From CAZRDB01 sp964598695 (lineage in GTDB: Bacteria; Armatimonadota; Zipacnadia; UBA1398): a stretch of DNA of 15,177 nt. The position numbers and the translations under genes are program-made. Below the pieces are notes generated by a model. That model saw nothing but the letters and a program-made list of their open reading frames with translations, did not search any database and was not told the DNA's origin. The DNA lies in assembly GCA_964598695.1 (NCBI GenBank), contig CAZRDB010000123.1, positions 1 to 15,177 of the forward strand. The letters run 5' to 3'. Position 1 is the first letter of the stretch; every line of letters starts with the position of its first letter. Positions 1-8,600 of the stretch are shown piece by piece.

Positions 1-1163
1 CGGCCACGCGGGCCGTCGATGCGCGCTTCGCGACCGGTCCCCGCATAGGGCTCGGCCCAGTCGCGGGCGAGGTCGTACCGCCAGATCTGGTGGGAGCCCG
101 CCATCGCGATGTAGAGCATGTCGCCGACCGCGGCGAGGTCCCAGGGCGAGGCGATCGCGACCGCGCGCCCACGGCCCGAGCCTCGGGCGTAGTCGGCCGA
201 CTGCTCTCCCGTGCCGACGATCGTCGTGACGTGCCGCGCCGCGAGGTCGACCCGCCGGACGGCGTGGTTCTCCGTGTCGGCCACGTATAGCGCGCCTCGG
301 TCGAGGAGCACTCCCTGCGGTCGGCTGAAGCGGGCGGTCGCGGCGTCGCCGTCCCGGAAGCCCGCAAGGCCGCTCCCGATCGACTCCACGAACCGGCCGG
401 CGAGATCGGTCACGACGACGTGGTTGTGGCTCGAATCGGAGATGTACAGCCGGTCTGCCCGCGCGTCGGCCGCCAGCTTGGCCGGGTAGGCGAGGGGAGA
501 GGCCGGAGCCGGCTCCCGCTCGAGGGCGAGAGGCTCGGTCGCGAGGCCCCCGGCGGCGCGCCAGGCCGCGAGGCCCTCGCCGATCCGCTCATCCAGCTCC
601 TCGCGGTGGCCCTCGCCACTCGCCGCCCAGACCACGTAGCCCTCCGGGTCGATCAGGAGGAGCGTCGGCCAGGAGCGGATGCCGTAGCCCTGCCAGATCG
701 CCATGGCACTGTCGTTCACGACGGGATGGGCGATCTCGTACCGGCGGATCGCCTCTCGGATGTTGCCGGCCTGCTGCTCGTTGGTGAACTTGGCCGAGTG
801 GACCCCGATCACGGTGAACGGCTCGCCCGCGTACTTGCGCTCGAGCCAGGCGAGATCGGGGAGGATGTGCATGCAGTTGATGCAGCAGTAGGTCCAGAAG
901 TCGAGCAGTACGAAGCGCCCCCGCAGGTCACGGAGGCGGAGCGGTCGGCCCGTGTTGAGCCACTCGAGGCCCTCGGGGAACTCGGGGGCGAGGACGGCGT
1001 ACGAGGGTCGGTCGGGCTGGCGCACCATGGTGGCGACCTCCAAAGCAGCCGGCTGGGGCCCCGGAGCCCGGACGAGCAGGAGGCCAAGGGCAAGCAGCGA
1101 GGCCGCGACCGCGAGGGGGATGCATCGCGGCGCTCTCGGTACGCTGCACAGGGCCAGGGCCAT
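1..1163 (-). CDS. NHL-repeat protein with N-terminal thioredoxin-like domain (NHLRC2-like), 3' end outside window
   Basis: The frame reads from an ATG at 1163 and is still open at base 1, giving 387 residues of a longer protein. A perfect Shine-Dalgarno AGGAGGT lies 5 bases before the ATG, which decides the start. Residues 15-31 form a hydrophobic stretch (signal peptide or anchor) with no lipobox. A thioredoxin/TlpA fold follows (about 60-210) with the motif DFWTYCCINCMH; C94 and C97 form the CxxC pair. This motif is characteristic of the bacterial and animal NHLRC2 group. From about residue 220 NHL beta-propeller repeats begin, seen as DSSHNHVVVTDL, DTENHAVRRVDL and YAGTGRE. The protein is expected outside the cytoplasmic membrane as a thiol-redox or scaffold protein; its substrate is unknown. 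It lies 90 bp downstream of, and in the same direction as, an HzsA-like heme protein gene, so a role in cytochrome thiol handling or maturation is possible but only inferred. The family assignment is firm, the function is not. Confidence 0.9.
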   Translation of the reverse strand, partial: MALALCSVPRAPRCIPLAVAASLLALGLLLVRAPGPQPAALEVATMVRQPDRPSYAVLAPEFPEGLEWLNTGRPLRLRDLRGRFVLLDFWTYCCINCMHILPDLAWLERKYAGEPFTVIGVHSAKFTNEQQAGNIREAIRRYEIAHPVVNDSAMAIWQGYGIRSWPTLLLIDPEGYVVWAASGEGHREELDERIGEGLAAWRAAGGLATEPLALEREPAPASPLAYPAKLAADARADRLYISDSSHNHVVVTDLAGRFVESIGSGLAGFRDGDAATARFSRPQGVLLDRGALYVADTENHAVRRVDLAARHVTTIVGTGEQSADYARGSGRGRAVAIASPWDLAAVGDMLYIAMAGSHQIWRYDLARDWAEPYAGTGREARIDGPRG

Positions 1164-1168
1164 CGCGC

Positions 1169-1175
1169 ACCTCCT
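1169..1175 (-). promoter_or_regulatory. Strong ribosome binding site of the NHL/thioredoxin gene
   Basis: AGGAGGT on the minus strand sits 5 bases before the ATG at 1163. It is the best Shine-Dalgarno sequence in the window and rules out the nearby GTG at 1170, which lies in another frame. Confidence 0.8.
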
Positions 1176-1183
1176 GCCACTAC

Positions 1184-1216
1184 CCTACTCGCGAATAGGA
1201 ACCATTCGCAAGTAGG
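1184..1216. repeat. 13-bp imperfect inverted repeat with 7-base centre
   Basis: The left arm 1184-1196 (CCTACTCGCGAAT) pairs with the right arm 1204-1216 (ATTCGCAAGTAGG) at 12 of 13 positions, with AGGAACC between them. The arms are less GC-rich than the surroundings. The element ends 8 bases before the Shine-Dalgarno sequence of the NHL/thioredoxin gene, so it could be an operator for that gene or an RNA hairpin in its leader. No T-tract follows on the minus strand, so it is not a standard intrinsic terminator for the upstream gene. The symmetry is seen directly; the role is inferred. Confidence 0.6.
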
Positions 1217-1219
1217 CTT

Positions 1220-1239
1220 CCGCTCCGCGCGCGGAGCGG
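1220..1239. repeat. 20-bp perfect palindrome after the HzsA-like gene
   Basis: CCGCTCCGCGCGCGGAGCGG is its own reverse complement. As RNA it could fold into an 8-bp GC-rich hairpin with a CGCG loop, 14 bases past the stop codon ending at 1254. No run of T follows, so it may protect the 3' end or cause pausing or attenuation between the two minus-strand genes rather than act as a classic terminator. Confidence 0.5.
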
Positions 1240-1253
1240 GCAGCAGGAACCGC

Positions 1254-4200
1254 CTACTGGGACGCCACCACGTGCGGGTCCTCCGGGCGCGGCCGCAAGC
1301 GGCGCTCGATGTAGTCCGGCCAGAGCGGGCAGTTGAGGTCGATCCAGGTCTTGAGCCGCAGGGTGTCGTCGCGCGTGAGCTGCACTCCGTGGTGGCCCTC
1401 CGGCGCGTCGAGCACCTCCCACAGCCGGCTCTTCACCGTGCCGAAGGAGAGCGGATCCAGCTTCTCGCAGCCGCCCGAGTTCCAGCCGCAGTCGACGTAC
1501 CGCACCAGCCCATGGGTGATCAGCGTCCGGTAGGAGGCCGGCACCCGCTCGTCATCCAGCGTGCCGCGAAGGTCGAGCCCCATTGGGTGCTCCTCGTTGT
1601 GGCACGAGGCGCAGTTGCGGTCGAGAACGGGCTGTACGACCTGCTCGAACGAGAACGACCGCCCCTCCCACTCCTCGGCCCGCAGGGGCTCGAAGCCCGG
1701 CGGGTTGAGCGGCGCGGTCGCCGGCGGCGCGGTGTTGCGGCCCTCATGGCAGCCGACACAGGTCCGTTGCTCGCCGGGCTGGAGATGCACCACGCTCCGC
1801 ATCCGCTGCAGCTCGTTGAAGTTCTCGTCGAGAGCCTGGAAGTAGAGCTGGCGGCCCGCCGGCGCCTCGAAGCGCACCGAGCCGTCCTCGCCCACGGGCA
1901 CGAGCCCGAGCGAGGCCTTCGCCGTGTAGGCGGGCCAGCCGTACGGGCCGGCGACGATGTCGACCGGCGAGGCGTACCACTTCATGAAGTCGGCATGGTC
2001 GAGGTTGGGGTCGGCGTTGAGGTTGTGGCGGACCTCCTCGACCACCCGCAGCCACTTCACGCTGCCGCGCGGGACCTCGGGCTCGATCCCCTTGTAGACA
2101 TCGAGGAGGGCGAACCGGCCGATGGGCGGGGCGTCGGGCTTCACGTTGTCGGGCAACACCGGCGGCCGCTCCGTCGGGTGGAAGACGGTCGGCGCCATGC
2201 TCCCGATCGTCGGGTCGAGGTGGAGCACCTCGCGGTTGCCGAAGCGGTCGATCACGTACAGGCCGAAGACGTCGCGCGGCGCGTGGGAGCACAGAATCAG
2301 GTCGCGCGAGAGAGGCACCGGGTCGCGGAAGCACTCCGTCGACGGCCACATCCCCGGCCACGGCACCTCGGGTGTGATGCTCGTGATCGCCGAGGGGTTG
2401 AACCGGCCCTTCTGCGTGTCGACCAGGGCGATCGGCCCGTTGATGTCGCCGAAGTGGCTGACCAGCGTACACGAGATCTCGCTCGTGCCGGGTACCTCAC
2501 GGCCGCAGGCGTAGCCGTTGGGCTGGATGATCGTGTTCCCGAAGACCAGCTCGGGCTCTGTCCCGTCCGGACGGATCGTCCACAGCGACTGCGAGAAGTC
2601 GGCGCCCTTGTCGATGTACTCCCACCGGGTCCAGATCAGCCGGCCGTCGCGCATGACCGACGGCGCCCACTCGCTCAGGCTCGAGAACGACAGCGGCCGG
2701 AGGTGGCTGCCGTCGGCCTTCATGCGGAACAGCACCGAGGAGGTCCAGCGGAAGCAGAAGACGCGCGCGGCGCAGCGGGTGGTGATCAGCGCGAGATCGC
2801 CGTCGGGCAGCGGGCAGGGGTAGAGGTCGTGGAACGGGCCGTCGGTGAGCTGCTTCAGGTCGCTCCCGTCCGGGGCCATCGACAGCACGTGGTAGTAGCC
2901 GTCGGCCGCGGGGCGGTAGCTGAAGTAGATGCGCGACAGGTCCCACGTCGCGGCGGGATCGCGCGCGATGCCCCCACCAGACTCGAACAGTCGCGTGACC
3001 GACGCCTTCTCGGGCGCGAGCCGGCCCCCTTCGACCGGCGTGTCGATCCGGCAGATCGCCCCGCCCGGGCGGAACGGCGCGTCGGTGTAGTCGGTGTAGA
3101 TGTGCGAGGGCATGAAGGGCATGCGCTTCACGAACAGCACGCGGTCGAGCTGGGCCAGGCTCGGGTGGCGGAGCAACCAGTCGCGCTTGGTGCAGCGTGC
3201 CTCGTAGAAGGCGGCCCGCTCCGTCCGGAGATCGGGCGCCGCTTCGCGCAGGGCCCTCTGCTTTGTCTCGAGATCGCGCAGCACGCCGGCCGCGTTCGCC
3301 GGGCCCGCGCCCTCGCCGGCGAGCATGGCGCGGACCTGCCGCGCCAGCGTCAGGGTGCGCTCGAGCGGGTCGTAGCGGAACGCGTGCAGCGCGTAGACCT
3401 CGCCCGCCCCGGTCGCGATCTGCAGGTCGAGCTGGGGACCGATCGGCCCCGGCTCGGCCGAGAACTCCAGCTCTTGGCTCTCGCCGGGCGCCAGCGAGAC
3501 CTCCCGTTGCTCGCTCCCCGCGACGGCGGTCACCTCGCGGCGATCGCCGCCCTCGGGCGCCGCGAGCCGAACGCGCACGCGGTCGCCGACGCACTCGCCG
3601 ACCTGGGCCACCGCGAGCGGGGCGCAGACGAAGTGCACGGGGCGTCCCGCGGCCGCCGTGTGGCGGCCACCCACGCCGAGACCGACACGAAGGCCGGCCT
3701 CCTCGATCCCGGTGAGCCGCGCGAGGGGGATCCGACACTCGACGACCGTTGCCGTCGCGTTCCACGCGCCCTCCACCGGCGTGGATTCGGCGAGCGCCCC
3801 GTGGCCGTCGTAGACGTTCCAGGCGAGGCCCCCATCGGTGAGCGTGAGCGCGCCCCAGCTCCGCCAGTCGCCGGTCGAGACGAGGGCGAGGTGGGCGCTC
3901 AGCACGCGATCGGCCTCGATCGCCAGCAGCAGGTGGTCGGAGGCGCGCGCGGCGCGGACGGCCTGGGTCACGAGCGGCCCCCGGGCGAAGTCGTACGGGT
4001 GGGCGACGCGGGCAACGCCGCGCGAGGCCCACTGCCAGCACGGGTCGTCCAGCCGGCCGTCGAGCGAGGGCTGGGTCGCTACGGTGGGAAGCGGCAGGAG
4101 GTCGTCGTCCACGTGGCGGGGGTACTCCCGCACACGGCCGTTGTAGGGCACGAGCCCCGGGTCGAGGTCGGCCCGGCCGTAGGTCTTGAGCCAGGCGTGC

Positions 4201-5270
4201 TCCTCGCCGAGGAAGGCGTACTCGAGCAGCTCGCGCTCGGTCATCCCGACAGGCCCGGTCGCGGCCTCGGCGATCGCCCCCGCGACCTTCTCGCGCGGGA
4301 TCTCCCCCGCCGCGCCGTAGACCTCGATCTCGTCGAGCCGAGCCTGGGTCTGGGCCTGCTCCAGCGCGATCCGCACCCAGCGGGCTCGAATGGGCTCGAA
4401 GAGGAACTCGGTCCGGCCCTGGATCACCCGCTCGCCCTTGCTCGCGCAGACCTCGTGCCAGCTCGGGGCCGACGAGTCGGCGCCGTACTCCGTGGCGGTC
4501 AGCACGCGGAAGACGCTCGCGCCGCGGTCGCCGAACCGGCCCTCGCGGTCGCTCGCCGCCGCGACGCGGTACACGGTGTACTCGGCGCCGAGGTCGATCT
4601 CGGCCCACGAGGGCTCCCCGTTCGAGATCCAGCTATGGTCGTTACCGCCCAGGCCGTCGTTGAGGTGTGCCACCTGGTGGATCGGGTGGGCGCCATCGCC
4701 CAGCAGCGAGGAGGCCGCGGCCCTCGCGTCCGGCCGAAGCGCGAGGTTCGCGTAGCCGAGAGCGTCAACGGTCGGTGCGGCCGCGGCCGGCGCGACCGGA
4801 GCCGCGCCGAGGCGGCCGGAGGCGTCGAAGCTCGGGGCGGGCGGGATCGGCAGCGGTGGGGCGGCCGAGTCGGCCCGCGAGCCGCGCCCGAGGACGAGGG
4901 CCTCGACGCGCTGGACCGTCGTCCACTCCCTGCCATCCATCGAGAGGCGAACCTCGAAGACGTTGGGCACGCGGTCGGTGAAGGCGCCCGTTCGGTCGCG
5001 CGAGAGCACGACGCTCGACACCACCGTGGGCGCCGGGAGCGCGATCTGGGCCCACTCCTCGCCCACGGTCGCGGGGATCCAGCTTGCCGCATTGCCGTAG
5101 GCGCCGTCGTTGAGGTGCTCGACGGCATGGGCGACGTAGCCGGTGATGCACGAAGAGGCCGAGGCCTCGGCGCCGGCCGCGAGGTTGTCGTCGCCGGTGG
5201 GGCCTCGCACCTCCAGCTCGTCGACGCACGGCTGCTGGCCCGAGGCGCTGCCCCAGAACACGACTCGCAC
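1254..5270 (-). CDS. HzsA-like c-type cytochrome with discoidin and CBM9-like domains (5' end probably truncated)
   Basis: This protein has 1338 residues if counted from the GTG at 5270. Domains in order: the tail of one discoidin domain (1-25); a discoidin-like domain (about 33-120); a complete discoidin domain (about 175-320, ending RARWVRIAL...LDEIEVYG); a CBM9-like module (about 395-550, starting PSLDGRLDDPCW); a helical linker; a PD40/HzsA-type beta-propeller (about 705-1060, with TRWEY and RPDGT blade motifs); and a heme region with CVGCH at 1171-1175 and CASCH at 1220-1224, the latter in the PSCyt1-like context VVQPVLDRNCASCH. The order propeller, heme I, heme II is that of the hydrazine synthase alpha subunit. 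The protein is probably a periplasmic redox enzyme or electron carrier of unknown substrate. The GTG start has no Shine-Dalgarno and falls inside a discoidin domain, and no signal peptide is present although heme c attachment needs export. Either the gene is 5' truncated or its true start is not visible. It is a paralogue of the gene at 9576-13430. Confidence 0.8.
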   Translation of the reverse strand: MRVVFWGSASGQQPCVDELEVRGPTGDDNLAAGAEASASSCITGYVAHAVEHLNDGAYGNAASWIPATVGEEWAQIALPAPTVVSSVVLSRDRTGAFTDRVPNVFEVRLSMDGREWTTVQRVEALVLGRGSRADSAAPPLPIPPAPSFDASGRLGAAPVAPAAAAPTVDALGYANLALRPDARAAASSLLGDGAHPIHQVAHLNDGLGGNDHSWISNGEPSWAEIDLGAEYTVYRVAAASDREGRFGDRGASVFRVLTATEYGADSSAPSWHEVCASKGERVIQGRTEFLFEPIRARWVRIALEQAQTQARLDEIEVYGAAGEIPREKVAGAIAEAATGPVGMTERELLEYAFLGEEHAWLKTYGRADLDPGLVPYNGRVREYPRHVDDDLLPLPTVATQPSLDGRLDDPCWQWASRGVARVAHPYDFARGPLVTQAVRAARASDHLLLAIEADRVLSAHLALVSTGDWRSWGALTLTDGGLAWNVYDGHGALAESTPVEGAWNATATVVECRIPLARLTGIEEAGLRVGLGVGGRHTAAAGRPVHFVCAPLAVAQVGECVGDRVRVRLAAPEGGDRREVTAVAGSEQREVSLAPGESQELEFSAEPGPIGPQLDLQIATGAGEVYALHAFRYDPLERTLTLARQVRAMLAGEGAGPANAAGVLRDLETKQRALREAAPDLRTERAAFYEARCTKRDWLLRHPSLAQLDRVLFVKRMPFMPSHIYTDYTDAPFRPGGAICRIDTPVEGGRLAPEKASVTRLFESGGGIARDPAATWDLSRIYFSYRPAADGYYHVLSMAPDGSDLKQLTDGPFHDLYPCPLPDGDLALITTRCAARVFCFRWTSSVLFRMKADGSHLRPLSFSSLSEWAPSVMRDGRLIWTRWEYIDKGADFSQSLWTIRPDGTEPELVFGNTIIQPNGYACGREVPGTSEISCTLVSHFGDINGPIALVDTQKGRFNPSAITSITPEVPWPGMWPSTECFRDPVPLSRDLILCSHAPRDVFGLYVIDRFGNREVLHLDPTIGSMAPTVFHPTERPPVLPDNVKPDAPPIGRFALLDVYKGIEPEVPRGSVKWLRVVEEVRHNLNADPNLDHADFMKWYASPVDIVAGPYGWPAYTAKASLGLVPVGEDGSVRFEAPAGRQLYFQALDENFNELQRMRSVVHLQPGEQRTCVGCHEGRNTAPPATAPLNPPGFEPLRAEEWEGRSFSFEQVVQPVLDRNCASCHNEEHPMGLDLRGTLDDERVPASYRTLITHGLVRYVDCGWNSGGCEKLDPLSFGTVKSRLWEVLDAPEGHHGVQLTRDDTLRLKTWIDLNCPLWPDYIERRLRPRPEDPHVVASQ

Positions 5271-5387
5271 GAAGCGGGCCTCACAGGCCTCGAACCGGAC
5301 CTCGTACGGGCGGTCGCCCGAGAGGACCGGCCGCGCCGCCTGGCTCGGTAGTGGGGCAAGACCGTGCGCGGCCAGAAGTCCGTCGCA
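5271..5387 (-). other. In-frame upstream extension carrying more discoidin sequence
   Basis: In the frame of the HzsA-like gene the sequence stays open from the stop TAA at 5388-5390 down to 5270, with no ATG, GTG or TTG. It encodes SGDRPYEVRFEACEARF, which joins directly to VRVVFWGS...CVDELEVRG and so forms the last strands of a discoidin domain. Coding homology therefore starts upstream of the GTG at 5270. The first two thirds of that domain and any signal peptide are missing, and none of the three minus-strand frames between 5388 and 5700 supplies them. A deletion, a rearrangement or an assembly join are the likely explanations. A CTG start within this segment is possible but unsupported. 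Confidence 0.65.
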
Positions 5388-5581
5388 TTAGCGGGTTGTG
5401 TGGAGACTCACGATCGCGACACCCCTTCGCCTGCACTGCTTGCGTACGTGGCCTGATCGCTTGTTCGCCGCGGGGCCGTCTCGGCCTGCCTCGCCGGGGC
5501 CCGCACGGGGCAGGGAAGGAGCGTGCGGCGTCCCGGCGAATGCGGCGGGTGCGCTCCGTCCCGGATGCGCGGGCTCGAGGG

Positions 5582-5593
5582 ACAGGCGCCTGT
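5582..5593. repeat. 12-bp perfect palindrome upstream of the kinase
   Basis: ACAGGCGCCTGT is a perfect dyad in the gene-free leader of the histidine kinase gene. It could be an operator site, but a 12-bp palindrome in GC-rich DNA can occur by chance and no second copy was noticed in the window. Confidence 0.3.
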
Positions 5594-5687
5594 GCCGCCA
5601 CACCGCGTTCGGGCGTCCGGGGGCGCGGCCGCCGGCTCTCGCCGTGCCGCACGTGGTTCGCGATCGCCTGGTTGGGGCGGTCGCGAC

Positions 5688-5694
5688 GGAGGAG
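5688..5694 (+). promoter_or_regulatory. Ribosome binding site deciding the GTG start of the kinase
   Basis: GGAGGAG lies 4 bases before the GTG at 5699. It supports this start over the open frame that continues upstream to 5351, whose extra 116 codons are Arg-rich and show no domain. Confidence 0.65.
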
Positions 5695-5698
5695 TGCG

Positions 5699-8600
5699 GT
5701 GGAGCACCCGTTCACCACAAACCTGTTGGTGGCCCTCGCGGCCTCGCTCGTGTCACTCGGCTGGGCCGCGGTGCTGATCGCGTCGACCCGGCCCCGCGGC
5801 ATGACGGAGTGGCAGCGGTTCTCTGTCGTCCTGCTCGGAGCGGCCGCCGCATTCGCCGCCTGTCCGCTGGCCGAGGCGCTCCTCGTCTCCCCCCTGCCCA
5901 AGCGGGTGCTCGATGCCTTGGGCCACGGCGTGGGTGGCTTCCTCGCCGCCGCGTGGGTCTATCTGCTGTTCCGGTACGGCAACCCGGGCCTGCCGGTGCG
6001 GCGCCTGTGGCTGTGGCTCGGGGGCCTCGTGCCGGCGCTGCTGAGTGCGGCCGCCTCGGCCACCAACGACCTCCACCGGCTGCTTTGGGTGGAAGGGCGC
6101 GCCCCGATCGGGCCGGGCGAGATCGCCAAGACCCCGGGGGCCGCCTACAGCGCGCTGTTGTGGTACGGCGCGCTGTGCTCGTGCCTGTGCGCCTTCGTGC
6201 TGGTCCGGAGGGCGGCGCGGTCGGAGCGCGTGGTTCGGAGCCGCCCCCTGGCGCTGCTCACCGGACCGGTGGTGGCCCTGCTGGCCGGAGTCGCCTCCTT
6301 CCTCCCCGAGCTGGGCCCCGGCCGGCTCGTCGTCGCCCGCTACGCCGCGATCGCGACGGTCTGGACCGCCTGCGCCTACCTGCTCACCCGCGAGCGCCCC
6401 GGGCGCCTGGCAGCGCTCTCACGCGAGCTGCTGATCGAGCGCACCGAGGATGCCGTGCTCGTCATCGGAACGCGGGGCGATGTCCTCGACGCCAACCCCG
6501 CGGCGCTTCGGCTGCTCGCGCGCGCCCGGGGCGAGGCCGTCGGACGGCCGCTCCGCGACCTCGCGCCATCGCTCGCCGGTCGCCTCGAGGCCGCGCTTGG
6601 CGACGGAGGCGAGGCGCAGGTCACCTGGGGGCCGGAGGACGGCGAGGTCCGCACCTACCACGTTCTGGCCACGCGGCTCCGCGCGCCCGATGCCGCGCTC
6701 GGCGCCGATGCGCTGGTCCTCCGCGATGTCACCGAGCATGCACGCATCCGAGCCGAGCTTGCCGACGAGCGACTCGCCCTCCGCACCCTGATCGACAACC
6801 TGCCCGATCGCGCCTGGGTGAAGGATCGAGACAGCCGCTTCGTGGTGGCGAACCGACTCGCCGTCGAGGCCATGCGCGTGGGCGATGAGTCCGAGCTGAT
6901 CGGCAAGAGCGACCTCGACCTCCTGGGCCCCGTCTCGGCGCGGCGGTTCTTCGAGGACGAGCAGGAGATCATGCGGACGGGAGTCGGCTACCGCGAGCGC
7001 GAGCTGCGCACCGAGCGGCCCGATGGCAGCCTCGACTACACGCTCTCCACCAAGATGCCGCTCCGCGATGCCGAGGGGCGGGTCACCGGTCTGTTCGGAC
7101 ACCAGCGCTCCGTGACCGTCCTTCGCTCCGCCCTCCATGCGGCCGAGGAGAGCGAGCAGCGCCTGCGCCAGATCATCCGCACCGCGAACGAGGGCATCGT
7201 CGAGGCCGATCTCGACGGGCGCGTGGTCTTCGCAAACGGCCGCCTGCTCGCGATGGTCGGCCGCACCGAGTACGAGGTCGTCGGTTGCCCGCTGGCCGAC
7301 CTGCTCTTCGAGGAGGATCTCGCCGACCACGAGGCCCGCATGGCGACGCGTCGGAGCGGCCTTCCCGAGGCCTACGAGCGTCGGCTCCGCCGCGCCGACG
7401 GCTCGGCCTGCTGGTGCGCCGTCTCGGCCAGCGCCGTGCGCGATGTCCGCGGCGAGATCGTCGGTTCCTGCGCGATGTTCACCGACATCACCGAGCGGCG
7501 TCAGGCCCAGGAGGAGCTGCAGCGCGCGCATGAGCGGCTCAGCGCCACCGTCGAGGCGCTTCCCGACGCCCTCGTGGAGCTGAGTCCCGAGGGCGTGGTG
7601 GTCGCCGTTCACCCGGGGGCGTCGCGCTCGTCGGAGGTCTTCACGCAGGCGATGGTCGGCCGCGACATTCGCGACCTGCTGCTCTCGCCTGACGATGAAC
7701 GGGCTCTCGAGGCGCTCGCCTGCGCCGTCGCCGGCGGGGAGCCCGCCCCGCTGGTCTACCGCTTCGAGGGCGACGATGGCTCGCGGTGGTTCGAGGCCTC
7801 GCTGGCTTCGGCCGGGTCGCCGGGAAGCCCCGACTCGAGGGCTGTGGCCGCGATCCGTGACATCACCGAGCGCAAGCGAACCAGCGATGCCCTGCGCCTT
7901 GCCGAGGTGCGGCTCGAGGCGCTGCTGCGGCTCAACGCGATGACGGAGGCCGACGAGCAGAGCATCACCGACTTCGCGCTCGAGGCGGCCGTCGAGATCA
8001 CCCAGAGCCGCATCGGCTACGTCGCCTTCCTCGACGCGTCGGAAGAGACCCTGATCATGCACTCGTGGTCGAGCGAGGCGATGGGCGAGTGCGCCGTGCA
8101 CGACCGAACACTCGTCTACCCCGTCGCGACCACCGGCCTGTGGGGCGAGGCGGTCCGCCAGCGCAAGCCGGTCATCACCAACGACTACCAAGCGGCCAAC
8201 CCCTGGAAGCGAGGCGTGCCCGAGGGCCATGTCCGCGTCGTGCGGCACATGAACGTCCCCGTGCTCGACGGCGAGCGGATCGTCGTGGTCGCCGGCGTCG
8301 GCAACAAGGTCGAGGAGTACGACGACACCGACGTGCGCGAGCTGACGCTGCTCATGCAGGGGATGTGGCAGCTGGTCGTCCGCCGGCGCGCGGTCGACGA
8401 GCGGCGACGCCTCGAGGCCCAGATCCACCAGAACCAGCGACTCGAGAGCCTCGGGATCCTGGCCGGCGGGATCGCGCACGACTTCAACAACATCCTCGCC
8501 GCCATCGTCGGCTACGCCGAACTCGCCAAGCTGCGGGGCGCGCACGACGAGACCGGGCTCGCGCACCTCGACCACATCCTGGCCGCCTCCGACCGCGCGC

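Larger units (their letters stand above)
5388..5698. other. Gene-free region between divergent genes
   Basis: These 311 bases separate the truncated HzsA-like gene from the histidine kinase. All six frames give Arg/Pro/Ala-rich sequence with no recognisable domain. The only clear structure is the 12-bp perfect palindrome ACAGGCGCCTGT at 5582-5593, about 106 bases before the kinase start. I could not assign -35/-10 boxes. The region probably contains the kinase promoter and perhaps the breakpoint that removed the start of the neighbouring gene. Confidence 0.5.

Noticed and set aside
1182..1210. A possible -35/-10 pair (TTGCGA, 17-18 bases, TAGGGT) on the minus strand over the 13-bp dyad
   Set aside because: The implied transcript start would fall at or inside the Shine-Dalgarno sequence, and the -10 match is poor.
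1254..5270. Calling the HzsA-like genes true hydrazine synthase (hzsA)
   Set aside because: No hzsB/hzsC genes, added glycan-binding domains, and no visible axial tyrosine; many non-anammox planctomycetes carry such homologues.
420..5351. A 1643-codon open frame on the plus strand, antisense to the first two genes
   Set aside because: It is rich in Arg/Gly/Val/Ala/Glu with no domain and crosses two genes and their spacer. The minus strand carries clear discoidin, propeller, CxxCH and thioredoxin motifs. It is an artefact of high GC codon usage.
5351..5698. An N-terminal extension of 116 codons on the kinase
   Set aside because: It is Arg/Pro-rich, without signal or domain. The GTG at 5699 has GGAGGAG at proper spacing and begins the first membrane segment.
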